From contig NC_057802.1 of assembly GCF_018294505.1 (NCBI RefSeq), positions 308,004,961-308,068,960 of the forward strand: a stretch of DNA of 64,000 nucleotides, given 5' to 3'. Below, piece by piece: positions 46,857-57,724 of this stretch (position 1 is the first letter of the stretch; every line of letters begins with the position of its first letter). Made by a program: the position numbers and the translations under genes. This DNA is from Triticum aestivum (lineage: Eukaryota; Streptophyta; Magnoliopsida; Poales; Poaceae). The notes under the pieces are model-generated. The model worked only from the letters and a program-made list of their open reading frames with translations. It did no database searches and was not told the DNA's origin.

Positions 46857-47490
46857 TGTGCGATGCAATAATCACAAACGGTGATGTAAAAAACAGTCAA
46901 AAAAGGTGCAAAATGTTTGCAATGGCGGAGCCATCAAACACGGTTCAGATTTTAGTTGCGTGTGCGATGCAGGACACACGGTTAATCCATTCAAACTGTC
47001 TGTGATGAGGCAGAACAACAGAAACGGGCAGCCATAACAATGTGTGTGCGATGCAGGACACATGGTTAATCCATTAGAACTGTTTGCGATGAGGTAGAAC
47101 AACAGAAATGAGCAGCCATATCAATGTGTGTGCGATATACGGCATACGGTTAACTCGGACGAACTGTTTTCGATTAGGGAACACAACAGAAATGGTTCAA
47201 CTTAACAAGATGTGTGTGATATGCGGCATACAGTTCACATGGATGAACTATTTGCGATGAGCCAAAAGAACCCAAATGAGTCGTGTAAACAAGATGTGTG
47301 TGATACGTGGCAAACAACCGACTCAGATGAACTGTTTGCGATGAGAAATTACAACACAGACGGTCAATGCAGTTACTTCGTGTGTGATTCTGTGTGTACA
47401 AAAAACTTTGAAAAATGCAAACTAGTTGCTTGCGGTGGCTAGGAGTATCGCACACGATGCGTCTGCGAGTACTCGTGTGCGATGATTAGT
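46857..47490. repeat. CACTA subterminal repeats with 84-bp period
   Basis: The core TGTGYGATNY begins at 46961, 47045, 47129, 47213, 47297 and 47381, exactly 84 bases apart. Related cores at 46857 and 47476 lie off the grid by 104 and 95 bases. Between cores the words CGGTTAA, GAACTGTTTGCGATGAG and AACAACAGAAA recur. Such repeats bind the transposase or TNPA-like protein in CACTA elements. Confidence 0.85.
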
Positions 47491-47870
47491 ATGTTACACA
47501 TATGTTTCCTTATGTTAACATGTGTGTGAATTTGCAATATGGACAGTTAATATGCAAATGCCTTCTGGTCATCGGGCACACGCTTAAACTCAATGAACTG
47601 TGTATGATACTAATACTTTCCATGAAAATTTATGAACTTGGGTAACAGCATTTGAGTAACATATATATAGTGGTTACACTATTCGACAAAAGGAGGATCT
47701 TCGTAACACGGTTTTGACAACCATATGGTCCATATCTACATACTTAACATAGTAACAACTATCACATTTTAAGAGGCTAAGGGCCAACAACCATATGGTC
47801 CATATCTACATACTTAACATATATAGTAACAGCTAGCACATTTTAAGAGGCTGAGGGCCAACAACCACAA

Positions 47871-49405
47871 CTATCCACTGGAAGCAGCTTGATCACGGCG
47901 ACTCGGCATCTCGTCAATGAAAAGGAAGAGCCCTCCTGTGCCTTGGTAGAGCATGAGTAGAACAGTGTCTCCAATTTTCCAATATGGATGCATTGCCACG
48001 AGAAGCGAGAACTTGTTAATTTGAATGGTTCCATTTTGCGGGAAATGCAGTACCTTGCAATCACTTTGGCGTTATTAGCAGGCACAAGTGTAATTCGACC
48101 ACGCCGGAAATCGATCCAGGAACTGCTACAGGGGGCAATTTCTGTTGACATGTAGAATAAAAAACAATTGTAACATATCGTTGAAGATATATATATAGTT
48201 TATGAGCATCAACATTAAAATAAGACTTTTTACCAGCGTTTTGTGCACACAATTGGTCTTGTTCAGTGTGTGCACCATAGGTCTAATTAATCCCATCCAA
48301 AATCCAGCGTTCATATGCTGTTCTATCTCTGTCAGATTATCAACAAAGTTTATGACATGCTTCAAGTCCTTCCAGTGAAATTTGGTACGCTTAGTAACAT
48401 ACAGATCGTTCACTATGCATCCAACATATCCTGCTTAAAAGGTGGAAAGGTATTATTTATTCAGAACATGGCAGAAGAATATATAGTGCGCATAAATTGG
48501 TAAATAGAATTTGTTACTGCCTAGGAACGGAGTCAGAATATGATATCATAATTGGTTGCTTAAATAGTAATCAATTGGTTGCTTAAATAGTAACATGACA
48601 GCAAGGAGAAAGTTGAAAGGACACTAACCTCGATCAGACTTTGATCGGCTGATGACATTGGGGAAGTAAACATCCATGTTAATTAGACCAGGTTGTGGTG
48701 CACGCACTAGAATTTTATTGCCAGCTTTCAGTTCATAACACTTAGACATTTTTCTCCAAAGGTCCGCATTAAAATAGGAGTGACCATCTTTATCAAGTTT
48801 TACGCTAACCGTCATTGTAAATCCATGCTGTGTGGTCAATATGACATCTTGGGAGTCATCATCAAAGTAAAGCCCAAGATTTCCTTCTACTCTTGTTCTT
48901 GCAAAGCAAGGGATGTACTGCTTGAAATGAAAATTAAGATCCTAAATTAGATATATTGAAATAACATAGCAAGATGCAAATATGGGAGTAACTGATAGAA
49001 CAGATCCATACACACACACACACACATATATGAAAGCAAAGTACAAAAATATAGAATTAAAAATAGATAATGTAACAAAGATTTGATGCAAATATATAGA
49101 TAATGTAGCAACAGACGGTATATGTTCACAAATTTAGGCCATGCCGACCGTGGTAGGTTGAGATTGAACATACCGAGCGCTCCCTGAAGTCATCCGGAAT
49201 GGTGAGATAGAACTTCGTTTCCGACTAGCCACGACCATAGTTGCCTGATTTGTGCTCGCACTGTGGACACATGAATGAACACCCATGAACCAGCTAGAAC
49301 AAAAATGATTCCACGGCGATTTCCGCCGGTTGATTAACAACGACGGACGGACTACGATAAGAGATGAGTGAATATTTCGCTAATTAAGTTGATTACCTTC
49401 TCCAT
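47871..49405 (-). pseudogene. Five-exon B3-like gene carried by the CACTA element
   Basis: Minus-strand exons are 49397-49405 (ATG start), 49174-49260, 48629-48917, 48234-48430 and 47871-48141 (TAG stop). All four introns are GT-AG and the phases fit through exon 4. Exon 2 gives KFYLTIPDDFRERS. Exon 3 continues YIPCFARTRVEGNLGLYFDD, then GHSYFNADLWRKMSKCYELK, AGNKILVRAPQ and MDVYFPNV, matching the layout of a plant B3 DNA-binding domain. Exon 4 has KFHWKDLKHVINFVDNL. Exon 5 ends with GTIQINKFSLLVAMHPYWKIG and LFLFIDEMP, possibly a second beta-barrel domain. The intact protein would be about 285 residues. Lesions are a TAG in exon 2 and two single-base deletions in exon 5, one just before KVLHFPQN; its length, 271, is two short of a multiple of three. 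Family and role are inferred. Confidence 0.7.
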
Positions 49406-49700
49406 GAGAAAAATCCCCGGCCCAATCCTGCAGAAAACCCCAGTCGACCAGAGTCTAGAATGTCGGTGCAGATAGGCGGTGGAAAGCAATGGAGGCGAAA
49501 TCCGATGCCGTCTGGAGCGTGACCTACGCCCGCCACCAACAGTCGTCGAGCTTAGGGGCAGAGTTGCGGAGGAGGCCGCGGCGAGTGAGTGGGGATGAAG
49601 TGGGCGAGGGTTTTCTTTTCCTTTTGCATGTGTGAGTGAACACACACGGTTCACAGAGGCGACGGAGATGAATCGTGTGCGATAGTAAATCAACGAGATT
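49406..49700 (-). promoter_or_regulatory. Leader and promoter region of the CACTA B3-like gene
   Basis: Read on the minus strand, CG-rich sequence with CACTCACTCGCCGCGGCC leads to the ATG through a leader-like stretch. A GTGTGCGAT motif at about 49674 and the words CGGAGATGAATCGTG recur upstream of the plus-strand frame at about 54515, in the same orientation. Confidence 0.45.
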
Positions 49701-52700
49701 GAATGGGAATCCAAATTTCCTTTGTCCTTCATCCATGAGTTTTTTTCTATGATGAGCATAAACCCTGCTAATCACCATGTTCAAATTTGACACTTTTCCG
49801 GGTTCATTTACAATATTTAGGGCATTATGTGCATTTTGTAGGCATTAATGCACGTAATTCAAATTCAAACAATCGGTGCATGAAAGGGTGCACAAGAATG
49901 GTCCGGAAAAACCATACTCGTGGTATTTAGTAATTTCTCAAGCCTTTTACAAGGAATGGGCAGAGATTTCAATGGAATGCGTGGCAATAGTCAACCACCA
50001 ATGCGTCATTTACTGGGTTATCAACTATAGAACAATGAAATATGTGCTTGAAAAACATGACGGCTGGCATGGTGCCATGGTATGGCCTCACCGTGCACTG
50101 GTTAAAAGCTGAGAAGGTCTGATTTATGTCGTCATGCACGCCCTTCATAAATCGAACCATCACCGAGGAAGTTCAATGCTTTAGAGAGGGAAATCACCAA
50201 GATTGAAGGGGAATCCAAATTTCCGTCCTAGTTTGTCATTCAGCTTTTTTCCAACGATCAACATACCGCCTAAAATGCAACGTGTTAAAATTCGACATTT
50301 TTCCGAACTCATTTACCATATTTAGGGGATTATGTGCATTTCTAGGCATTAATTATGCACATAATTCAAATTTGAACAATCGGTGCATCAAAAGGTGCAC
50401 AAGAACGGTCTGGAAAACCATGCTTGTGCTATTTAGTACATTCTCAAGCCTTTTACAAAGAATGGGCAGATATTTCAAGCAAATATGTGGCAATAGTCAA
50501 CCATAAACGCGTCGTTTACTGGGTTAACAACTATACAAAAATGAAATACATGTTTGAAAAAACATGACGCCCGGTGTGGTGCCATGGTATGACCTCACCG
50601 TGCCCTGCTAAAAATGTCGTCATGCACGCCTTTCATAAAACAAACCATCACCAAGGAAGTTTCATGGTTTCGAGGGGGAAATCACCAAGATTGAAGGGGG
50701 ATCCAAATTTCCTTTGTCCTTTGTCCATGAGTTTTTCTATGATGAACATACAACCTGTAAATCACCGTGTTCAAATTTGGCACTTTTCCGGGTTCATTTG
50801 CCATATTTAGGGGATTATGTGCATTTACTAGGCATTAATGCACATAATTCAAGTTCAAACAATCGGTGCATGAAAGGGTCCACAAGAACGGCCTGGAAAA
50901 CCATGCTCGTGCCATTTAGTAAATTCTCATTCCTTTTACAAGGAATAATGGATAGATATTTCGATGAAATGTGTGGCAATAGTCAAGCACAAATGTTTGT
51001 TTGTTGGGTTTTCAACTATAGAAAAAATGAAATAAATGCTTAAAAAACATGACGCCTGGCATGGTGCCATGGTATGACCTCACCATGCCCTGGTAAAAAT
51101 TTGAGAAGGTATGGCTTATGTCGTCATGCACGCCCTTCATAAATCGAACCATCACCGAGGAAGTTCCATGCTTTCGAGAGGGAAATCCCCAAGATTGAAG
51201 GGGAATCCAAATTTCTGTCCTAGTTTGTCATTCAGTTTTTTTCCAACGATCAACATACCGCCTCAACTGCAACGTGTTCAAATTTGACATTTTTCCGAAC
51301 TCATTTACCATATTTAGGGGATTATGTGCATTTTCTTGGCATTAATTATGCACATAATTCAAATTCGAATAATCGGTGCATGAAAAGGTGCACAAGAAGG
51401 GTCTAGAAAACCATGCTTGTGCTATTTAGTACATTCTCATGCCTTTTACAAGGGATGGGCAGATATTTTAAGGAAATGTGTGGCAATAGTCAATCATAAA
51501 TGCGTCGTTTACTGGGTTAACAACTATACAAAAATGAAATACATGCTTGGAAAAACATGACGTCTGGTGTGGTGCCATGGTATGACCTCACCGTGCCCTG
51601 GTAAAAATGTCGTCATGCACGCCTTTCATATATAAAACGAACCATCACCGAGGAAGTTTCATGGTTTCGAGGGGGAAATCACCAAGACTAAAGGGGGATC
51701 CAAATTTCCTTTGTCCTTTGTCCACGAGTTTTTTCTATGATGAACATACAACCTGCATATCACCGTGTTCAAATTTGGCACTTTTCCGGGTTCATTTGCC
51801 ATATTTAGGGGATTATGTGCATTTCCTAGGCATTAATGCACATAATTCAAGTTCAAACAATCGATGCATGAAAGGGTCCACAAGAACGGCCTGGAAAACC
51901 ATGCTCGTGCCATTTAGTAAATTCTCATGCCTTTTACAAGGAATAATGAATAGATATTTCGATGAAATGTGTGGCAATAGTCAACCACAAATGTTTGTTT
52001 GTTGGGATTTAAACTATAGAAAAACTGAAATAAATGCTTAAAAAACATGACGCCTGGCATGGTGCCATGGTATGACCTCACCATGCCTGGTAAAAATTTG
52101 AGAAGGTTTGGCTTATGTCGTCATGCACGCCCTTCATAAATCGAACAATCACCGAGGAATTTCCATGCTTCGAGAGGGAAATCCCCAAGATTGAAGGGGA
52201 ATCCAAATTTCCGTCCTAGTTTGTCATTCAGTTTTTTTCCAACGATCAACATACCACCTCAAATGCAACGTGTTCAAATTTGACATTCTCCCGAGCTCAT
52301 TTACCATATTTAGGGGATTATGTGCATTTCCAGGCATTAATTATGCACATAATTCAAATTCGAACAATCGGTGCATGAAAAGGTGCACAAGAAGGGTCTA
52401 GAAAACCATGCTCGTGCTATTTAGTATATTCTCATGCCTTTTACAAGGAATGGGCAGATATTTCAAGGAAATGTGTGGCAATAGTCAACCATAAACGCGT
52501 TGTTTACTGGGTTAACAACTATACAAAAATGAAATACATGCTTGGAAAAACATGACGCCTGGTGTGGTGCCATGGTATGACCGCACCGTGCCCTGGTAAA
52601 AATGTCGTCATGCACGCCTTTCATATATAAAACGAACCATCACCGAGGAAGTTTCATGGTTTCGAGGGGGAAATCACCAAGATTGAAGGGGAATCCAAAT

Positions 52701-54350
52701 TTCCTTTGTCCTTTGTCCATGAGTTTTTTCTATGATGAACATACAACCTGCAAATCACCGTGTTCAAATTTGGCACTTTTCCGGGTTCATTTGCCATATT
52801 TAGCGGATTATGTGCATTTCCTAGGCATTAATGCACATAATTCAATTTCAAACAATCGGTGCATGAAAGGGTCCACAAGAATGGCCTGGAAAACCATGCT
52901 CGTGCCAGTTAGTAAATTCTCATGCCTTTTACAAGGAATAATGGATAGATATTTCAATGAAATGTGTGGCAATAGTCAACCAAAAATGTTTGTTTGTTGG
53001 GTTTTCAACTATAGAAAAATGAAATAAATGCTTAAAAAACATGACGTCTCGCATGGTGCCATGGTATGACCTCACCATGCCCTGGTAAAAATTTGAGAAG
53101 GTTTGGCTTATGTCGTCATGCACACCCTTCATAAATCGAACCATCACCGAGGAAGTTCCATGCTTTCGAGAGGGAAATCTTCAAGATTGAAGGGGAGTCC
53201 AAATTTCCGTCCTAGTTTGTCATTCAGTTTTTTTCCAATGATCAACATACCGCCTCAAATGCAACGTGTTCAAATTTGACATTTTTCCGAGCTCATTTAC
53301 CATATTTAGGGGATTATGTGCATTTTCTAGCATTAATGGACATAATTCAAATTCAAACAATCGGTGCATGAAAAGGTGCACAAGAACGGTCTGGAAAACC
53401 ATGCTCGTGTTATTTAGCACATTCTCATGCCTTTTACAAGGAATGGGCAGATATTTCAAGGAAATGTGTGGCAATAGTCAACCATAAACGCGTCGTTTAC
53501 TCGGTTAACAACTATACAAAAATGAAACACATGGTTGGAAAACATGACGCCTGGCGTGGTGGCATGGTATGGCCTCACCATGCCCTGGTAAAAATTGGAG
53601 AATGTTTTCCTTATGTCGTGATGTGCACCTTTCATAAATCGAACCATCACCGAGGAAGTTTCATGGTTTCAAGGGGGAAATCACCAAGATTGAAGGGGGG
53701 GGTCCAAATTTCCTTTGTCCTTTGTCCACGAGTTTTTTTCTACGATGGACATACAACCTGCAAATCACCGTGTTCAAATTTGGCACTTTTCCGCCTTCAT
53801 TTGCCATATTTAGGGGATTATGTGCATTTCCTAGGCATTAATGCGCATAATTCAAGTTCAAACAATCGATGCATGAAAGGGTCCACAAGAAAGGCCTAGA
53901 AAACCATGCTCGTGCCATTTAGTAAATTCTCATGCCTTTTACAAGGAATGGACAGATATTTCAATGAAATGTGTGGCAATAGTCAACCACAAATGCTTGT
54001 TTGTTGGGTTTTCAACTATAGAAAAATGAAATAAATGCTTAAAAAACATGACGCCTGGCATGGTGCCATGGTATGACCTCACCATGCCCTGGTAAAAATT
54101 TGAGAAGGTTTGGCTTATGTCGTCATGCACGCCCTTCATAAATCGAACCATCACCGAGGAAGTTCCATGCTTTCGAGAGGGAAATCCCCAAGATTGAAGG
54201 GGAATCCAAATTTTCTTCGTTCTTTGCCCTGGAGTTTTTTCTACGACAAGCAGACATCCTGCAAATCACCGTCTTCAAATTTGGTATTTTTCCGGGCTCA
54301 CTTACCATATTTAGGGGATTATGTGCATTTTCTAGGCATTTAGCGCATAT
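49700..54350. repeat. Tandem array of ten ~500-bp monomers in an alternating two-type pattern
   Basis: The landmark TATTTAGGGGATTATGTGC starts near 49814, 50319, 50804, 51311, 51802, 52307, 52797, 53303, 53807 and 54308. In the middle the spacing alternates about 505 and 490 bases, giving a dimer of about 992-996. One type carries CATTAATTATGCACATAATT and the other ATGTTTGTTTGTTGGG. The dimers resemble each other more than neighbouring monomers do. Frames of about 140 codons recur once per dimer but have no recognised domain and are probably incidental. Confidence 0.9.
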
Positions 54351-54660
54351 AAATCCAATCCAGCTACAGGTGCACGGGTGTGATGTGAGGGACGTGGATT
54401 GCCGTTCGATCGCGGCGCATCCAATGGTGCACACGCACGATCCGCGTGGGTGGGGTTCCGGTCAATCATAACGCAACACACAATAGGCTCAGCGCACACT
54501 ATTTCTCGAAGCGACAGAGATGAACCATGTGCGATAATGAACGAGCAAAATTGTAAGGGAAGCCAAATTTCTGTTGTCGTTTGTCGTTGAGCTCTTGAAT
54601 ACCACCACACTGTACGGCTGCCCGACCCTTCCATCCTAGAGCTCTCTCGAGGCGCCGTCC
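54351..54660 (+). promoter_or_regulatory. Upstream region of the plus-strand CACTA frame
   Basis: It follows the array and repeats motifs from the other side of it: CGACAGAGATGAACC, GTGCGATAATGAACG and CCAAATTTC (about 54510-54575). It contains CAAATTTCTGTTGTCGTTTG and a cytosine-rich leader before the ATG at 54661. Confidence 0.4.
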
Positions 54661-55053
54661 ATGGCACCGCGGCACACTGTAACCGGTAAGGAAGCGATGG
54701 CATCCCGTCGCGGTGCGTTCCTCGCCGCCCGCGACCGCACACATGGTAAGGAAGCGAAGGCATCTCGCCGCGCCGAGTTCATCGCCGTCGGCGGCCAGAT
54801 AGTTACATGGGCGGACTTTGAGGCTGCCATGGCCGAATGGGTGGTGGATCTAGAGGCGGCCAAAGCCGCACAAAAGGAGCGGAAAAGGTAGAAAGAAGTC
54901 AAGATAAGAGAGTCCCGCCGACACAAGAAAAAAGAGGCCGCACGCCGTGGTGAGGAGAGCTTGGCGGAGATCGAAGCACGGTGGGCTGCCGCCTACAAGG
55001 CCGGGAAGGAGAACGCCGGCGTCTGGCCAGCATGCCCTGATGGCAGCATGTGA
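54661..55053 (+). pseudogene. Plus-strand CACTA frame with a tandem GKEA..ASRR repeat and charged coiled-coil tail
   Basis: The ATG at 54661 opens 130 codons to TGA at 55051, with one TAG at 54889-54891 (the codon follows AAAAG and could instead mark a splice donor AAAAG/GTAGAA). The N-terminal half is two copies of a 60-bp unit encoding GKEAMASRRGAFLAA and GKEAKASRRAEFIAV. A helical segment TWADFEAAMAEWVVDLEAAK follows. After the stop codon the frame continues as a charged stretch with HKKKEAARRGEESLAEIEAR and a tail ending GVWPACPDGSM. No known domain was recognised. It is divergent from the B3-like gene and separated from it by the array; such pairs may be the two non-transposase genes of the element (inference). 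Confidence 0.5.
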
Positions 55054-55600
55054 GAAGTAGTTTAAGTTTGTAGTATTAGAGAAAATTACCAGTAGTACTT
55101 TAAGTTTGTAGTATTAACGTACAATGTCGGTAAGAGCATCCTTTGAGGGCTTTGAGCGTTGATTAGCATGTGTGCCCGTGTGCGTTTTTTTGCGTTAATC
55201 ATTAGAAGATCACAAAACACACGGTTTCTATGCCGTACCCGTCTGTGTTTTTTTGCGTTAATGACCCATAAGTCAGTTACCTGTGCGATGTTTCCTAATA
55301 AACCAGGCGTACCATTGACCGAAAAAAATCAAGTACACGTGTACATTTTTTTGGAGACGGGATCTGCCAACTTTCTTTTTCTCGCACACGAGTATTTTAC
55401 GCGCTTCGTCTGTGTTGTGTGTTTCCCCCGCCCAAGTTTCAAGTTTTGCACCAAAATTTTCATTAGGCGCGCGATTTCAGAATTTATTCCTCCAACCACA
55501 TCCCCTTCCCCTCAGTATCCCCCTCCCTCGTGCCTCCCCCTACCGGCATCTCAAACAGCCGCCGCCGCAACCACAACTTCAACCACATCTATGTTCTGCT
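55054..55600. other. Interval with subterminal-like motifs and a leader
   Basis: Motifs CACACGG, GTGTGCGTTTTTTTGCG and GTGCGATG recur at about 55170-55290. After 55480 the composition turns to cytosine-rich CCCCTTCCCC/CCTCCCTCG, which looks like the leader of the following gene-like region. An ATG at about 55590 begins MFCSDPV before a GTAACC donor, but its phase does not join the next exon cleanly. Confidence 0.4.
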
Positions 55601-55706
55601 CGGATCCAGTCAGGTAACCCACTGATCTCTATCACGTCCCTGGCCTGATTGCTTAAATGGTTCCTGCGAAACATCCTCATGCCTCCAAATCCCCCCCCCC
55701 CGCCAG

Positions 55707-57082
55707 GAGTTGATGGCGGTCCATGGCGTGATGTCCGCTGTGCGTGTTGACCCGGAGGAACACCTCACCTCCGCCGCCGCCGCCGACATGGTGCAGGCTC
55801 TGGCCCAGATGAAGTCCCCCAGTGAATACCCCCCAGGACTTAACAGGTAAGATCTGACCAGCTAAATCTTACCAATACCACTTGTAACGGCTATGATTTG
55901 TATGGTTGATGTATTAAGCATGTTCGTGCCTTGTTTATTTCAGTACTGCACACTGTGTGATGTTCAAATATTACCGTGTCCACCTCAATTTCACTAATAC
56001 CAGCAACAAACTTACAATACATGACTCAGGATATCACTAGAGATGCTGCCCATTTGCTATTTTTAGTGGATGCTAACCCTGTTGTACTTAACATGCCTGT
56101 GCATGTACTTAGACAGGGTCATAACGGCCGATGCTTTTGTTTGCCGTCGAGGTGAGCTGCATCCCATGTCTTACAATATTTCACGTAATTTGTGCAATTG
56201 CAGTTTAACTTGTACCATTTACTGGTTGCCTATAGGTACACATGTCAGTGGCACTGATCCACGCTTCGACCCGGAGGAACAGCTCGCCTCTGCCGTTGCT
56301 GACTTTGGGCGAGCTCTGGCCAAGATGAAGTGCCCCAGCAACTGCCTCTCAGGACTTACCAAGTATGTACTCACCAGTTCATGTTACCAATACCAGTTGC
56401 AATTAATGGCTATGTTCTGTATGGTCGATGTATTAAGCATGTTTTAGTAAACATGCCTAACATATTTTTGCTACTTTCCCTACCTTTTTATAGACATCTG
56501 GACCATTCTCTGCTCTGGAAGCACCTGCCTTGTGATGTTTAACTATGTCAATTGCATTTTTATCAGTACCGGTTTCAATGTCTATTAAGCCTGTTGCAAT
56601 TAACAGTTGAATCCATTTTTAAATAGTTGTTTTTCAATGGCTACAAACTTACAAAACATGACTTAGGATGTTGTTAAGCCTGTTGCAATTAACAGTTGTA
56701 TCCATTTTTTAATCTGCCCATTTGCTACCATGCTACTCTCCGCAATGAAGATATACTAGAGATGCTGCCCCATTTGCTATTTTTGGTGGATGCTAACCCT
56801 GTTGCACTTAACATGCTTGTCCATGTACTTACGCAGGGTCATAACGGCCGATGTTGTTGTTTGCCATCGAGGTTAGTTGCATCCCATGTCTTACAGTATT
56901 TCGCATCATTTGTGCAATTGTAGTTTAACTTCTACCATTTACTGGTTGCCTGTAGGTACACATGTCAGTGGCACTGATCCACGCTTCAACCCAGAGGAAC
57001 AACTCTCCTCCGCTACCGCTAACTTTGGGCGGGCTCTGGCCAAGATGAAGTGCCCCAGCAACTACCTCTCAGGACTTACCAA
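55707..57082 (+). pseudogene. Gene-like region with three related exons, part of a tandem duplication
   Basis: Three exon-like blocks are bounded by AG and GT: 55707-55846, 56249-56362 and 56969-57082. The first contains MAVHGVMSAVRVDPEEHLTS and ends SPSEYPPGLN. The second and third encode GTDPRFDPEEQLASAVADFG and GTDPRFNPEEQLSSATANFG, each followed by RALAKMKCPSN. Exons 2 and 3 are each 114 bases (38 codons), begin after ATGTCAG and end at AA/GTATGT, so both are phase 2-2 and can be added or skipped without shifting the frame. Their introns are duplicated with them. The family is unknown to me. A further copy of the intron starts near 57472 and is cut at about 57614, so the 3' part of the gene is missing. 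Confidence 0.5.
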
Positions 57083-57614
57083 GTATGTACCCACCAGTTC
57101 AATCTTACCAATACCAGTTGCAATTAATGGCTATGTTTTGTACTGTCGATGTATTAAGCATGTTGTGGTAAACATGCTTGACACGTTTTAGCCATTTTCC
57201 CTACCTTTTTATAGACAGCTGGGGCGTTATCTACTCTGGCAGCACCTGCCCTGCGATGTTTACCTCTGCCAATTGCATTTTTATCAGTACCGGTTTCAAT
57301 GGCCACTAAGCCTGTTGCAATTAACAGTTGTATCCACTTTATTTCAATGGCTACAAACTTACAAAACATGAATTAGGATGTTGTTAAGCCTGTTGCAATT
57401 AACAGTTGTATCCATTTTTTAATCCATCCCTTTGCTACCGTGCTACTCTTTCGAAATGAAGACATCACTACAGATGCTGCCGTTTTATTACCATTTGCTA
57501 TTTTTGGTGGATGTTAAACCTGTTGTAGTTAACATTGGCTTTCCATGTACTTACACAGGGCTACAATGGGCGATGCTGTTATTTGCCATCGAGGATAGCT
57601 GCATCCCATGTCTT
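56041..57614. repeat. Tandem duplication, period about 720 bp, 2.2 copies
   Basis: AGATGCTGCC landmarks occur at 56041, 56760 and 57472. CATGTCAGTGGCACTGATCC occurs at 56241 and 56961, exactly 720 apart. The third copy breaks off after GCATCCCATGTCTTA. Confidence 0.88.
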
Positions 57615-57623
57615 ATACACCAT

Positions 57624-57718
57624 ATATTCCTAAATATAGGTATTTTTAGAGATTCCAATATAGACTACGTAAGGAGCAAAATGAGTGAATGTAGATTCTA
57701 ATCTAAACTATATCTATA
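57624..57718. mobile_element. Left half of a Thalos-type Stowaway MITE
   Basis: ATTCCTAAATATAGGTATTT and AGAGATTCCAATATAGACTA, followed by GGAGCAAAATGAGTGAATGT, match the first half of the common Triticeae Thalos element. The complementary right half is absent. It lies exactly at the junction between the truncated CACTA and the truncated Copia E. Confidence 0.75.
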
Positions 57719-57724
57719 ATTCTA

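Larger units (their letters stand above)
46799..57620 (+). mobile_element. CACTA transposon, right end lost
   Basis: The left terminus CACTACTGCAGGATACTGC sits at 46799 inside Copia D after TGT. It is followed by subterminal GTGTGCGAT repeats, a minus-strand spliced gene (47871-49405), a tandem array (49700-54350), a plus-strand frame (54661-55053), more GTGTGCGAT-like motifs and an exon-duplicated plus-strand gene-like region (55600-57614). No matching GTAGTG terminus was found before the MITE/Copia junction at about 57620, so the right side is truncated. No transposase of the TNPD type was recognised. Assignment to CACTA rests on terminus and subterminal repeats; inclusion of everything to 57620 is inference. 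Confidence 0.7.

Noticed and set aside
46857..47490. Regularly spaced repeats that might suggest a CRISPR array
   Set aside because: The 84-bp units are imperfect along their whole length, spacers are not unique, and the setting is a plant CACTA terminus. CRISPR arrays do not occur in plant nuclear genomes.
50714..53899. Recurring frames of about 110-144 codons in the ~500-bp array
   Set aside because: They recur because the DNA repeats. They lack a known domain and copies shift their ends freely.
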